Assembly: GCA_015179045.1 (NCBI GenBank)
Contig: WHUZ01000004.1
Location: 1,240,001 to 1,304,000, forward strand
DNA: 64,000 nucleotides
Source: Kalaharituber pfeilii
Lineage: Eukaryota > Ascomycota > Pezizomycetes > Pezizales > Pezizaceae
Direction: 5' to 3'
The notes under the pieces were generated by a model, which had not been told where the DNA came from, made no database searches, and saw nothing but the letters and a program-made list of their open reading frames with translations. Shown piece after piece: positions 1 to 10,051 of this stretch (position 1 is the first letter of the stretch; every line of letters starts with the position of its first letter). The position numbers and the translations under genes were made by a program.

Positions 1-2
1 AG

Positions 3-3000
3 GAATTCAAGCAGAATTATCCCCAAGGCCTCAGTGGAACCAATGTTGGTGCAGATACCGCTACGAATAAAGATGGAGGCAATACATCAGACGAGGGTGA
101 CGACGAAACGGAGCCCCGTCCTAGGAAACGACATAGATTGCAGCGACATCGTATCCTCAACAGAAGAATTCACCATGATTCATCATCCGAAGACGAAGTA
201 CCTCTGCCGGAAATCTCCCTCGGCAATGGTCGTGAGGATCTGCCTCGTCTTTCACCCAACCCTCTTCAAATTATCCCACAACCCACAATGCCTTCTGTCT
301 CTGTCTCTGGGCCTCGCTATCAACCTTTCTACGAGGAAATTGAAGATGAAGACTTTAACGGTGGTCTCTCAACATCGCACGGTGATCTTATGGCAACACA
401 AATGGAATTTAGCCCTCAACCGCCCCCCAAATATATAACCCTCCCGGGCCCAGTCAACAGAACTCACTTCCCAATCATCAACTTCACCCTCTGCCGATGA
501 GCCAATCTCAGATCATTCAAACGGGCCCAGGGGCGTTATCTTGAGCACGCCAGAACTTACCGAAGAGGAATCTCAATCAGACCACCCCCGTAACCCATAC
601 AAAGATGTGGCATTATTATCGGATTGGGAATCTTCTTCCAGTGATTCGGACGAAGGTGACCAAATTGATTATATTCATATGAAAGGTATTTTTTTTTTTT
701 TTTTTTTTTTATATCATTTAATCGCTTTCCGCCCTAAGGGCTATGGCGATGTTGTGCTAGTTAATGAAAGGTATTTTCTCATTCCCTGCAATTCGCACAT
801 TCACGTCTAAAACTACGCCCAGCGGTTCCTACCAACTCAGAGCTCTTAGAACTTGCACTTTTCGATATTAAGACCTCTGGGTCCACTAGCCGCGCCCAAT
901 CCCAAGCCTACACAGATTTGTGCAAAGCGGCCTGTCCCCCTGGCGAAACTCCGGCCACACACCGCACAGTCATTAAGAGGCTAGTTAGATGCACGGGGAT
1001 CAAGACAATATCGTACGATTGCTGTATCAATTCATGCTATTGTTACTATAACTCCAGCAAGACGCATTGCCCAAATGAAAAATGTCGAGAACCACGATAC
1101 AAGGCTGACGGAATTACTCCCCGGAAAACATACGAATATATCCCCATTACTGCGCGCCTCAGAATTCAATTCAGCGATCCCCATCGTGCAAAAGAACTTA
1201 TGGAGTATCGAAAGGAGATGGAGGCATTTGCAAGGACCAATCCCCACACCCTTAAGGATTACTGGACTTCTGAATTACATCATGATCTGCTTCACAATAA
1301 GGGCCTTTTTCAACAACCAGAAACTCAAGCCTACATTCTCACAACCGACGGTTTCCGTGTTTTTTTCCGGCGAAAGCCATTCTCTGCTTGGCCCCTTCTA
1401 CTAATTCCTCTGAACATTCGTCCTGAACGACGTGGCCTCAGGCGCAACCTGTTGCCTGCCGGTATCTGCCCAGGTCCTAAGTAAGTTTCCATTCACTTTC
1501 ACATTGTAATCTATTTTTTGTCAAACCTTTCGTTCAATAACCTCACCCCTATACTCACGCGGGACTGCGTATTAATACACAATTGTTATAGGGGTCCTGT
1601 TGACATTGACTCATTCCTTGAGCCACTTATATCCGAGTTTGAAGCTCTCCAAAAAGGTATTCCTAATGTATGGAATGCCTACACTCAGAGGTACTTTACC
1701 TTATATGCACACATCACTTTAGTCTCTGGCGATCAACCTGCCCGAGAGAAGCTCATGAATCATTACGGGTCATCCGGGTCCAGATATTGCACCTACTGTT
1801 ACGCCCACGGATGCTATAAGTATATTGCCCCCTCCTGAAGCATGTACCTGAGGCCTCTATTTACAAGTTAAGCAGGGCCCGCATATACTGCCCTTTCAAC
1901 CCTCCTACCAACCCTCCGCCCACGGCCACCAATCAAGCTCACTGGAGGATATATGATCCAGCCAATTTACCAATGCGGAAGGATGAGGAATGGAGATACG
2001 ATGCCATTCATATTACACAAACTATGAATTTCAAACGGGCAGAAGAGCTCGGTATACATGGGCAATGCATCCTCATGAGGCTAACCTCCATTGACTTTCC
2101 GAGATCTTTCGTCCTCGACTCCATGCATTTATTTTACATCAACGTAATCCCGGCCATATTCAATCATTTCCGAGGCAAATTCTTCCCTCTCAACTCGCTA
2201 TCAAACGACTCTACATCAACAGATGCTGCCGCCACCCCTGGTGCTGCCACTGCGGCTGCCCAAGGCGATATCCTTGATGTCGTCGTGGTTTCTTCTGCTT
2301 CTAGGCGCCTCGAAGCTGGTTATGTTTCCAGTGGTGCAGCCCCAGACGAACTTCACAATGATCATGCCTTTACCCTAAATCCTCAAACCGAATCCAATAG
2401 TTCTGACTCCGAATCTTCCCTCCCAACCCCTCAGAGTAGTTCTATTACCCAGCCTGCAGACGTTGACACTATTATACGGCCACATACTCTACCCCGAGGC
2501 AAATCTTGCACTAAAACCCGAAAGAATGCCCCCAAATTTATTCAAACTGATGACCCTTATTGCCTCCCACCGAAGAAGTGGGAAGTCATTGGATCTGATA
2601 TGTCATCTAGTACACAGAAATACCCCGCCGATTTCGGAGATCAAATCCGCTCTATTAAAGAGTTCTGCCACCAATACAAAGCACACGAATGGGTTGTATG
2701 GGCTCATGTCTTCTCGATCATCTATCTCAACGACCCCGCTTTACCCAAGAAATACTACCATGCATACCTAGGGCTTGTTCGAGCCATCCATTTCTGTCGC
2801 TTGGATGAAATCACAAAGGCCGATCTGCAGCTCACTGAAAAGCTTCTTTTTGCTTTCATCCAACATTATGAAACCGAATATTATCAAAAGAAATGGGAAC
2901 GTTTATCTGCTGCTCGCTCAACCTTCCATATGTTAGCTCATGTCAGCCAATGTATCCGCTGGGCTGGTCCCATGAACGTCTACTCTCAGTGGACCATGGA

Positions 3001-3853
3001 AAGGTTTTGTGGTGCGATTGCACGAACTACCACAAGCAAAGTTCAAACCAACCGTAATATGTCTATTAATTTACACAACCAGGAGATCAAGAACCACATT
3101 CGCTATCTCATTTATTGGGACGAAATCGACGAAGCTGAATTTAGCAAAGCTGATGAAGAAGACCCCGATGACGGACCCCAAATAGGTAAATCCAAGTTGT
3201 GGAAGGTATGTGTCAATAGACTCAAACGCTCAAAAAACCCAGAAAGCTACAAGGCCCCTCGACTCTCGAAGCACCTCCATGATGAAGAGGTCCTTAGATT
3301 AAGACTTATAGGCCCATCCAAGTCGACCCAGCTCTCACGTGGAGAACGCATCAAGCTCAAGAAACATTTTACCTCTTATCCACAAACGGTAGATCGTTCC
3401 GACAGCGATGGATCCGACGATTTTGAGAACACTGCTACCCAGGGTGAAGGTGCAATAAACATCCGTAAAATTGGCAGGAATGTTCTCAGTTGGTACGGAT
3501 GCACAACTGCACAAGGTCAGGTAATCCGACCACCCCCCACCAAGATTACACGTCAACACACTCGAGATGCATCATATGTTACATATACCAATGATTATGA
3601 AGTATATGCTTGTGGACGAGTCATCAAGGTAATAACCTTACGGTTTGCGGGGTCTATACATGCCCTCGCATATATTCAAAACCTCAACCTTGACCACGAA
3701 CAACTTGCGCTCGCCTCCCTCAAGAAAGGTCATGCATCGAAAGGTCATTCATGCTTTATAAAACTTACCCAGCTCCAGGAGCTCATTGGCTTATTGAATA
3801 AGAATGGCCGAACATATATTGTTCGTCGACGCACGGCGTACTTTCCGAAATAA
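3..3853 (+). CDS. Tnp2-type (CACTA/EnSpm-like) transposase, 5' partial, multi-exon
   Basis: This gene probably encodes a cut-and-paste transposase of the Tnp2 family. The frame is open to the left edge, so the start lies outside the window. My exon model is about 3-381, 461-685, 841-1480, 1592-1819 and 1876-3853, ending in TAA. The N-terminal part is acidic and Ser-rich, as in linker regions. Exon 3 has a cysteine cluster (YDCCINSCYCY, then CPNEKCREPRY, about 1010-1105). Exon 4 carries VDIDSFLEPL and a second Cys cluster (YCTYCYAHGC). Exon 5 carries DSMHLFYINVIPAIFNH and WTMERFCGAIAR, both typical of fungal Tnp2 proteins. The last three introns restore one frame. The first (382-460) is a guess with a weak donor; a frameshift near 430-440 is the alternative. 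The acidic, Ser-rich stretch at about 2220-2480 is probably a linker. The family assignment is strong; whether the gene is functional is not shown. Confidence 0.75.
686..840 (+). other. Intron in the Tnp2 gene, enlarged by a LINE-A tail
   Basis: The donor is AAAG|GTATTT at 685/686 and the acceptor ACTCAG|AG at 840/841. It joins the frame ending HMK to the frame reading ELLELALFDIK. An alternative acceptor at 822 is also in phase. Without the 85-bp net insertion the intron would be 70 bp, a normal fungal size. Confidence 0.6.
693..763 (-). mobile_element. LINE-A 3' tail (5'-truncated), in Tnp2 intron
   Basis: A T-run is followed by the reverse complement of the tail A core (gccgccctaagggctatggc type; here ttccgccctaagggctatgg). 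The TSD is atgaaaggtatttt, at 679-692 and again at 764-777. The element lies in antisense orientation to the host gene. Confidence 0.8.
1481..1591 (+). other. Intron in the Tnp2 gene (111 bp)
   Basis: Donor GTAAGT at 1481 and acceptor TTATAG at 1591. Splicing joins CPGPK directly to GPVDIDSFLEPL, restoring continuous Tnp2 homology. Confidence 0.8.
1820..1875 (+). other. Intron in the Tnp2 gene (56 bp)
   Basis: Donor GTATAT at 1820 and acceptor AAGCAG at 1875. Splicing avoids the stop at 1836-1838 and reads YAHGCYK-ARIYCPFNPP into the long last exon. I see no canonical branch-point sequence. Confidence 0.65.
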
Positions 3854-4039
3854 CCAACGCACTCACTACTCTTATCCCATTTCTCTACCAAAGCCGTATA
3901 TCACTTTTTCACAAATGGGCAAAAACAAAAACATGTATATATATAGATAGCACCATCAATATAATATACAAATCCCAAGTTCTATTTCTCTTCACTATGA
4001 TATTATGGCTCGTTTCTCCTTGTGTAATTCACGCATGCA

Positions 4040-4615
4040 CCTCCGACTTATTATTCAACAATTCCTCTGACACCTTTATTGGTATTACTTGATTTTGGCA
4101 AATGAGTGCGAAGCCTATGACAGGTGTTTGTTCTGCCTGATCTATTGCATATTTTTTTTTTTTTTTTTTATATCATTAATCGCGTGCCGCCCTATGGGCT
4201 ATGGCGATGTTTGTAATAAGCTGATCTATTGCATATGATCACTAAACACCTCGATAAAGTGTTCATTGGATATCTAGGTACTGCCTATTGCATTTTGCAG
4301 ATGACACCTTCCTACAGGTTTCGCTGTGAACCACTCTATGCTTTTTCTGGGTTTCCCTGTAGACACCTCTCATCGGTGTCTTCACATACTCCTTATTCAG
4401 GTGTCAATCAACTCTGCTATACCCGCAACACCTCTTAGAAGCTTCTGCGCTTTCGCAATTTGTATGAGAAACCCAAAACGGGTGTAAACCCGATTTGCCT
4501 GACCTGCACGAACTCCTTTAAAGGTGTCCCTTGACACCGCCGAGCCTACTATACACCCTTTTCCGGTGTTTCCGACACCAAAAACGGGTGTAAACCTCTA
4601 CTCTACACCTAAACC
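4040..4615. repeat. ggtgt/acacc subterminal repeat field of the CACTA-like element
   Basis: More than a dozen copies of ggtgt or its complement acacc occur in both orientations, several as inverted pairs such as acaccttt...aggtgt. They start about 190 bp after the Tnp2 stop. CACTA elements carry clustered short subterminal repeats as transposase-binding sites, so this is probably the 3' subterminal region. I cannot define the terminal inverted repeat; a LINE-A derivative begins at about 4616. Confidence 0.5.
4153..4220 (-). mobile_element. LINE-A 3' tail (5'-truncated)
   Basis: A T-run is followed by tatatcattaatcgcgtgcc and the inverted tail A core. The TSD ctgatctattgcatat is at 4137-4152 and 4221-4236. 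It sits inside the ggtgt repeat field. Confidence 0.8.
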
Positions 4616-4952
4616 TTGAACCACCGTGAGTGGGTATCAGGTGGTTAAGAAAGAAGCCCGCTTTGTTGGAAGAGGGAAAGAAGACGAGTTCAGCGGTTGT
4701 GTACCTGGAAGACGACACCGACATCGACAGGGTAAGACTGGGGGGAAGTGGCTGAGGATCTGCCCCTACGAGCAGGACAGGGGACGAAAGTGACGCGCCT
4801 GCACAGGGAACCTCCACCCGCATCATGTACTTTCACCGCGGGAAACACATGTAGTTAGCCGTTAGTTTCTTTTCTTTCATGTACCTAAGACATCGCCATA
4901 GCCCATAGGGCGGCAAGCGATTAATGATATTAAAAAAAAAAAAAAAAAAAAA
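4616..4952 (+). mobile_element. LINE-A derivative: ORF1 C-terminal remnant plus 3' tail
   Basis: Bases 4650-4735 read, in one frame, WLRKKPALLEEGKKTS and VVYLE, matching the end of the ORF1 proteins at 7205-7260 and 36717-36800. The 3' UTR, the tail A core (4893-4912) and a poly(A) run at 4932-4952 follow directly, with no ORF2. It is therefore an internally deleted, non-autonomous copy. The left boundary is approximate and I found no TSD. Confidence 0.6.
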
Positions 4953-5302
4953 TGCCCGCCGCGCAAGACGATTCACATAAGCTTTCTAGCCTTCTCGCCT
5001 ACAACCGCTGCCTTATCTTCACGCTGCGTCTACATTGCTTACTCAGGCGTTTGCCCGAGAGAGGGAACGGTGATGAGAAGGTGCCGCAGGACATCAAGGA
5101 ACTTTTCGGTGAGAGGTCGTTGATGATGCCCACTAGGGGTATCTCCATGTCTGGATCATCACAGTGACCAGGGTGCAGGCGCTGCGGTGAGTAACGAGGG
5201 AGGTGTCGTCGGGTTGGCGGTCGCCTGGCATAGGCACGCGGCCCGAGATCTGGTGTCAAGAAGGGGCCGAACACCCTCAAGTAGTCCAACCGACGGGCTG
5301 CT
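4953..5302. other. GC-rich stretch without a recognisable gene
   Basis: This 350-bp block is richer in GC than its surroundings. It contains only short overlapping ORFs on both strands that I do not recognise. It may be host DNA or an older element. Confidence 0.3.
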
Positions 5303-5330
5303 GACCTACATTTTCAGCGACAACCACTTC

Positions 5331-6225
5331 TTTTTTTTTTTTTTTTTTTTTTATCATTGATCGCATGCCGCCCTATGGGCTATGGCGATGTTATAGCTAT
5401 GAACTGAAATAGTTAACTAACTACTCCCCCCCCCCCCCACACACCCCCGCCACCCCCTATCTCCCCCTCCCTCCCCTTACTCCCCCAGCATTGTCAATAG
5501 CACCTCTATCTGGTCTCTCTCTCCCTCCCCCCTCTTTGATGGTCGCCTCACCTGCTCCTCACCCCTGGCCACCTCCTCTTCCACACCCTGCACTCTCTGA
5601 ACAGATGGACCGTCGTCTCCTCCCTTTCTCCGCACCACCTGCACTCTGGTCCATCCCCTTCCCCGATCTTCCACCTCCACGCTCTCAGACCCTTCCCCCC
5701 CAGGAGACCCGCCAGCTTCCCTATCTCCCTGCCCACTCTTTCCAGCGGTCTGTATGACAAGTTTAGTCTGTTCCTCTCCTCCCCTCTATCCCTCCTCGCC
5801 CTCTGTCTCTGGCCAGCCTCCGTTACCACCTCCGCCTTGTACTGCAGCGCCGTGCCCCACCTCGCCGCCCTGTCTGCCCTCTCGTTCCCCTCTATCCCGG
5901 CGTGAGCCTTCACCCACATCACCGCCACGTCTAGGTCCCCTCTTTCCACCCTCTCCTCCCACGCTCTCCTCAGCTTATGCGTCGCGCCGTCCTGAGTCAT
6001 ATCTCCTCTTGCCACCGCCTTCATCCTCCGGATTGCATACTTCGAGTCTGTCAGGATTAGCAACTCTCCCTCCACTCTTCCCAGCGCCTCACTTATCGCC
6101 ACCAGCTCCGCGTCGTTCACTGTGGCCTCCTCACCCAGATACCATGACTTTGACCTCTCTCCCCACCATGCCCCTGCTCCCGCCTTGCCATCCCTCAGAC
6201 TCCCGTCCGTATATACCGCGATCGA
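5331..6225 (-). mobile_element. LINE-A, 5'-truncated, inserted in the LINE-B 5' UTR
   Basis: The antisense poly(A) is the T-run at 5331-5352, followed by the inverted tail A core and a C-rich 3' UTR, then the RNase H end of ORF2. The TSD cgacaaccacttc is at 5318-5330 and 6226-6238, within the LINE-B 5' UTR. This copy ties tail A to an RNase H-bearing (Tad-like) LINE. Confidence 0.8.
5548..6225 (-). pseudogene. LINE ORF2 C-terminal fragment: RNase H plus CCHC knuckle
   Basis: The fragment encodes a ribonuclease H domain that would remove RNA from the RNA/DNA hybrid during LINE reverse transcription. The four acidic positions are visible: YTDGS, NDAELVAI, LILTDSKYAI and GNERADRAA. A zinc knuckle of the form C-x2-C-x8-H-x4-C follows (CRWCGEREETTVHLFREC). 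Endonuclease and reverse transcriptase are missing because the LINE copy is 5'-truncated at 6225. The ORF runs on to 6267, but those extra N-terminal residues are antisense of the surrounding LINE-B 5' UTR. It is a dead fragment, though its preserved motifs suggest a fairly young insertion. Confidence 0.85.
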
Positions 6226-6458
6226 CAACCACTTCGACAGGACGAGCACTCGGAAGCCACTCCGCAACCACAGCGTCCCCCCCAGCGAAACCTACATAGA
6301 TCGAAAGCTCTCAGTGCGCTGAGTCTTTAGATCTAATTTTTATTCCAAAAAACCCAACTCCTCAAGCTTCCCCCTTGGGGGTTAAGTTTTGAGGAGATTT
6401 CAGCTCCCTGCTCCGTTGACAAGCACACTACTACCCCTGACTTCTTGGCACTTCCACC

Positions 6459-7398
6459 ATGGATCGAACCAATCGATTCGCGGCATTGGGCAGCCCTGCA
6501 CCGAAAAACACATCTTGGTGCCAAGACAACACTTGCCAGAAGTACTCGTCTCGAGGCCCCACTGCTCCAGTCAATCATTGAAAGACTTGGTGGAGTTAAT
6601 ATGACTTGTATGCTTGAGGCAGTGGGAGATATCATTATTCATATCCAGAAATGTATAGAGGATCTTATGAAAAGACCAAACTTCGAGCCAACAGACCTGT
6701 TCCTAGGCTATCTCGGACACGCACACCAGCGCATAGATTTACTCGCAGCAGCAGCGAAAGGGGAACGTTGCAAGAACTATGCTGCCACACAGCGAAGTTA
6801 TAGGCAAAAGGAAGGGGAAACCCAGACCGAGCCAGAGACAATACCTCCGCTGTCATATGCAGCAATCGTCTCTCAAAGCATTCCACCAAATACACCCCCA
6901 GCACAAAAAACCAACCCACCTCCAGCAGCACCACCGAAAAACCGAACAAGGTCCATCGCTTCTCAATCCAAAAACGCAGCAAGGGAGTCCAGTACCAACC
7001 CCCCCAAGCAGAACAAGAAGCCTCCAACATCATCTCCGAAAGCAAGAACATCCCAGAAAGAAAGGCTCCCGCAATCTGGCCGGGCAGTTGTGGTGCATGG
7101 CATAGCGGTGACGAAGAAACTTGGGAAAGTAAGAGAGTGGATGGAAAAGGCGAACCCATGGATGGGGAAGATTGTTGCGGCAAGATGGTTGGTGAGAAAA
7201 GAAAGGAGGGAGGGAAAGAAGACTAGCTCGATTGTTATCTACCTGGAGGGGGAGGTAGAATCAGATAGTCAAACACCAGCGAAGGTACGGTTATCAGGCA
7301 AATGGTACCACTCGTGGTTGTATGACTGGGACAGAATAACAAAGGTGGACAGAAAGGGGAAGGGGAGGGATGTGGAGGAGATGGATATGACTGCTTGA
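6459..7398 (+). CDS. LINE-B ORF1 (Gag-like) protein, probable frameshift near 6575
   Basis: This is a putative nucleic-acid-binding ORF1 protein of a non-LTR retrotransposon. The most ORF1-like start is ATG 6459 (MDRTNRFAALGS), which runs to a stop at about 6579. Homology then continues in another frame as ERLGGVNMTCMLEAV, LMKRPNFEPTD, a long Pro/Lys-rich linker (residues like PPPAAPPKNRTR) and a conserved C-terminal block: VVVHGIAVTKKLGKV, ARWLVRK, EGKKTSSIVIYLEG, KVRLSGKWYHSWLYDWDR. The same blocks recur at 4650, 36605 and 45227. One frameshift plus the lack of ORF2 implies a defective copy. No CCHC knuckle is visible in this ORF. Confidence 0.65.
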
Positions 7399-7674
7399 TT
7401 CTCTGGGGGATATGTGAGTATTCGTGCTTAATTGTTCTCTTGGGGGATTGGGGTTTCGCTTTGTGTTTCCTCCACATCACCGAAGTCATAGTATCGTTGT
7501 GTGTTTTTACAGGGGACGATTTTGTATGTAGTTGCACAGGTGCCTGTCTCCGCGCCAGAAGGACTTCGGTCCAGGGACCCTGCCATGGCGAACAGCTGCA
7601 AGCGGGGTTACGTGAAATAAAAAAAAAAAAAAAAAAAAAAAAAAAGACCTACATTTTGGTTCAATGATAATAAA

Positions 7675-8090
7675 TCAGTTGGTTGTTATCCTTAACAGGA
7701 ATTGCTGGAGGTGACGGTGAGAGGAGGAAATACTAACCAGGGTGACGGAGAGGTCGTAACTAGTAGGTGAACTCGGAGACGAGGTGGAATGTATGCAGGC
7801 TAGGATAGGTAGAACGGTCTCCTGATGGAAGAGCGTGTAGATTGCAAGTGAGACACGTGAGAGAAGGATTGCATTCTCGGCCAATCTCTGCACCACTTCT
7901 TCTACCATCACCTGCGCCGGGCTAGACATTTCTTGCTCGCACACGTCTTCAAAGGCCCATGTCACGTCGATAATCTTTTTTGAAAATCTTGACGCAGAAA
8001 GAGAGCGAGGGACTGCTACCCCAACTTCACAGCGGGGGCCACGGGCCCGGGGCTGTATGGAGGAATGTGCGCCTGGATGAGGCCAGTAGA
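7675..8090 (-). pseudogene. Unrecognised coding-like fragment
   Basis: A single minus-strand frame stays open for about 415 bp and reads, in part, FSKKIIDVTWAFEDV, SSPAQVMVEEVVQRLAEN and VSLAIYTLFHQETVLP. The composition is protein-like, unlike the surrounding repeats. There is no ATG at the upstream end. A possible splice donor (CTG|GTTAGT) lies near 7724. It could be an exon of a captured or decayed host gene. I cannot name the family and see no second copy here. Confidence 0.3.
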
Positions 8091-8441
8091 GTTAGCGCTT
8101 AGAGCGCAGAAGAGACTGCGTACAAACACGAGAAGGGAAGGGAAGATGGAGTGCTGTCGGTCAACGCAGCCCGGATTGTGCAGGCCGAAGCGGCTGAGAA
8201 GCGCTAGTGGTTTTTTTTTTTTTGTTGTTGTCACGTTATGGTGCCGGAAGTTAATAATCAACATGTTGTAACATTCCCGGCCAGCATTAGTAAGCAGCAC
8301 CATATGTGTCATTTTGCTGCTTGCAATCGGTGAGCAATCGCGCACCCTTCAGCTACGGTCACTTTACGCGGTCGCATTACACGCTCGCTTTACGTCTACA
8401 GCTGCCCACGCTCGCACCACTCATAGAAGGTTTTTCCAGAG

Positions 8442-8580
8442 TCTATTGCAGGTCTACGAGAAACTATACCCAAAGCTCTTTTTTCTATTATTTCAGACAT
8501 CTCTATTTGGCGTTATTATAATAATTGTCTTCGTATTATGCAGGCATATAACCACGTGCTACAAGCGGGGTTATGTGTTC

Positions 8581-8611
<31 letters not shown>

Positions 8612-8640
8612 GGCATATAAGGATGGTCGCCTTCAAAATT
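8442..8640 (+). pseudogene. 3' end of DDE transposase inside the deletion derivative
   Basis: Bases 8446-8551 align with the last part of the transposase at 17128-17255 (minus strand): AGLRETI, then SLWRYYN and RIMQAY. It is interrupted at 8552-8606 by a tail B insertion. Only this C-terminal stub remains; no catalytic residues are left. Confidence 0.7.
8552..8606 (+). mobile_element. LINE-B tail, innermost of three nested insertions
   Basis: It consists of ccacgtgctacaagcggggt, a few more bases and a 25-base A-run. The perfect TSD atgcaggcatataa is at 8538-8551 and 8607-8620. At 55 bp it is among the shortest insertions in the window. Confidence 0.85.
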
Positions 8641-9165
8641 CATGTATGTATATGTAAGTCACCGGCGGGGATCCCCTTTGATGACTAAACCATTTGTATG
8701 GGGCTTGGCATGTAACATTTGCTACCTTTCCTAAGAAAGTAAAAAAACTTTGAACCTTTTCAGTTTTACAACGAATAAAGATTTTGCCATGAAAATATCA
8801 TGGAATGATAGAGCGTCTCAAATAGTATAGATTTTTGATATTTCTACCTTAGTTCATATCAGGTTGTGGTTGCTGATAGGTTTTGCGTTGCGTTGGTTGT
8901 GTCGCAAATTTCATGTTGATTATTAACTTCCGGCACCATACCCCGCTTGTAGCTGTTCGCCATGGCAGGGCAAGCGCCAGTGGAAAAGGATTGCCAAGGC
9001 CGAAGGTTGCGTGAAGATTCGACAGCCTTAGCTGCGTTGCTACTATGCAGATCGGTGTAACAGTTACATAGTTACTTGATAGCAATCGCAAGATACAGCA
9101 GGCAAGCAGGATTAACTATAAGAAGGGCCAGCAGGGCTAGCTCTTCAGAAGGCCAATCACCAACC

Positions 9166-9207
9166 GTTATATATCATTATTCGCATACCGCCTTGGGCTA
9201 TTTCGGG
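9166..9207 (-). mobile_element. LINE-A tail remnant
   Basis: The text atatatcattattcgcatac and the inverted tail A core with several mismatches are present. No T-run or TSD is recognisable, so this is an old copy. Bases 9208-9455 after it hold no gene that I can support. Confidence 0.5.
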
Positions 9208-9905
9208 ATGTAGAACCACGACCTGCAATAGTAGTCTAGGCAGAAATGTGCACTATGGAAAACCGTGAATAGATGACAAAAGAAAGTTGTGACCTATAAT
9301 CCTCGCTAGTCATGCAGGCCAAAAAAAGGATATCAAATATGCAAATTCACATGCAGCTTGAGCATTACATAACTTTTTCATGCATTAGTGAAGCCGTTCC
9401 AAGACTGTATGAACGAGCGAGCATACTAGTCCCGTAATAGTAATTATAAGTACTCGGGGGTAGTAGGGGTAAGGTCTTAAGAAGTGCATACAATGTGACA
9501 GGGATAGTAGCTAGGATACAGTTCACCTGTTGGTTATCGAACCTCAAGAGTTGGTGTAACGATCAACTTCGCCCCGTCTGAAGGATATGATTTAAATATA
9601 TTCTGACGTAATTGCACTGCTGATATTGTATTCTAACCATACCTCATTGGAGGATTTTGAATTTGACTGCGACTGGCATTGTGCTAAGGTGCTCATACAG
9701 ATTCTTCATTCTCATACATATTCTTCACAAACCATACAGCAATGCTGTAGTACAATGGCAAAGGCGTACACTTCGTATTGCGCTAAACCGCTAATAGGTT
9801 AGACCGCGCGTAGGTAGACCAGTGGGTCGTTGTTCCAAATATTCCCACTGGCATCTGTCCTCCTCCATCGCTTGTCCCGAAAACTCCAGACAAAATGTTC
9901 TCTCT

Positions 9906-9912
9906 TATAAAA
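9906..9912 (+). promoter_or_regulatory. TATA box, family gene 1
   Basis: TATAAAA lies 146 bp before the ATG. The context (actccagacaaaatg upstream, ccaccact downstream) is shared with family genes 2, 6 and 7. Confidence 0.55.
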
Positions 9913-10051
9913 CCACCACTCCATTCTCTCGGAATGCCAGAGTCCAGTACCACCGACAAGTACGAAGGCGCTCATACCAGCACTCTCTTCAAGTTCCTCT
10001 CAATCTTATTCAATCTTTGCTTGCCACCCTAACTTGTGCACTAGCAACTAA

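Larger units (their letters stand above)
5315..7645 (+). mobile_element. LINE-B deletion derivative (5' UTR + ORF1 + tail B), split by LINE-A
   Basis: The TSD gacctacatttt is at 5303-5314 and 7646-7657. The element starts cagcgacaaccacttc, has a 5' UTR homologous to that at 35886-36060, an ORF1, then tail B (7589-7617) and poly(A). No reverse transcriptase is present, so it is an internally deleted copy of about 1.43 kb once the nested LINE-A (5331-6225) is removed. Having 5' UTR, ORF1, 3' tail, poly(A) and TSD together shows that deleted copies can still be mobilised in trans. Confidence 0.75.
8239..8938 (+). mobile_element. Non-autonomous TIR element of the 16800-19706 DDE family
   Basis: A perfect 27-bp terminal inverted repeat (tggtgccggaagttaataat...) lies at 8239-8265 and 8912-8938, flanked by TA at 8237-8238 and 8939-8940. 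It resembles the TIR of the 2.9-kb element at 16800-19706 and retains the last codons of that transposase. It is therefore an internal-deletion derivative. It inserted into a tail B copy and was later hit by another tail B (8552-8606). Confidence 0.85.
8211..8971 (-). mobile_element. LINE-B tail, split by a TIR element
   Basis: An antisense poly(A) (T-run from 8211) and tail B end (ttgttgttgtcacgt) lie left of the DNA element at 8239-8938. The rest of tail B (ccccgcttgtagctgttcgc, then catggcaggg) lies to its right. The outer TSD is imperfect: aagcgctagtgg at 8199-8210 and aagcgccagtgg at 8972-8983. Confidence 0.75.

Noticed and set aside
5754..6299. Plus-strand Pro/Ser-rich ORF opposite the RNase H fragment
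   Set aside because: It is the antisense shadow of the LINE ORF2, which has clear catalytic motifs.
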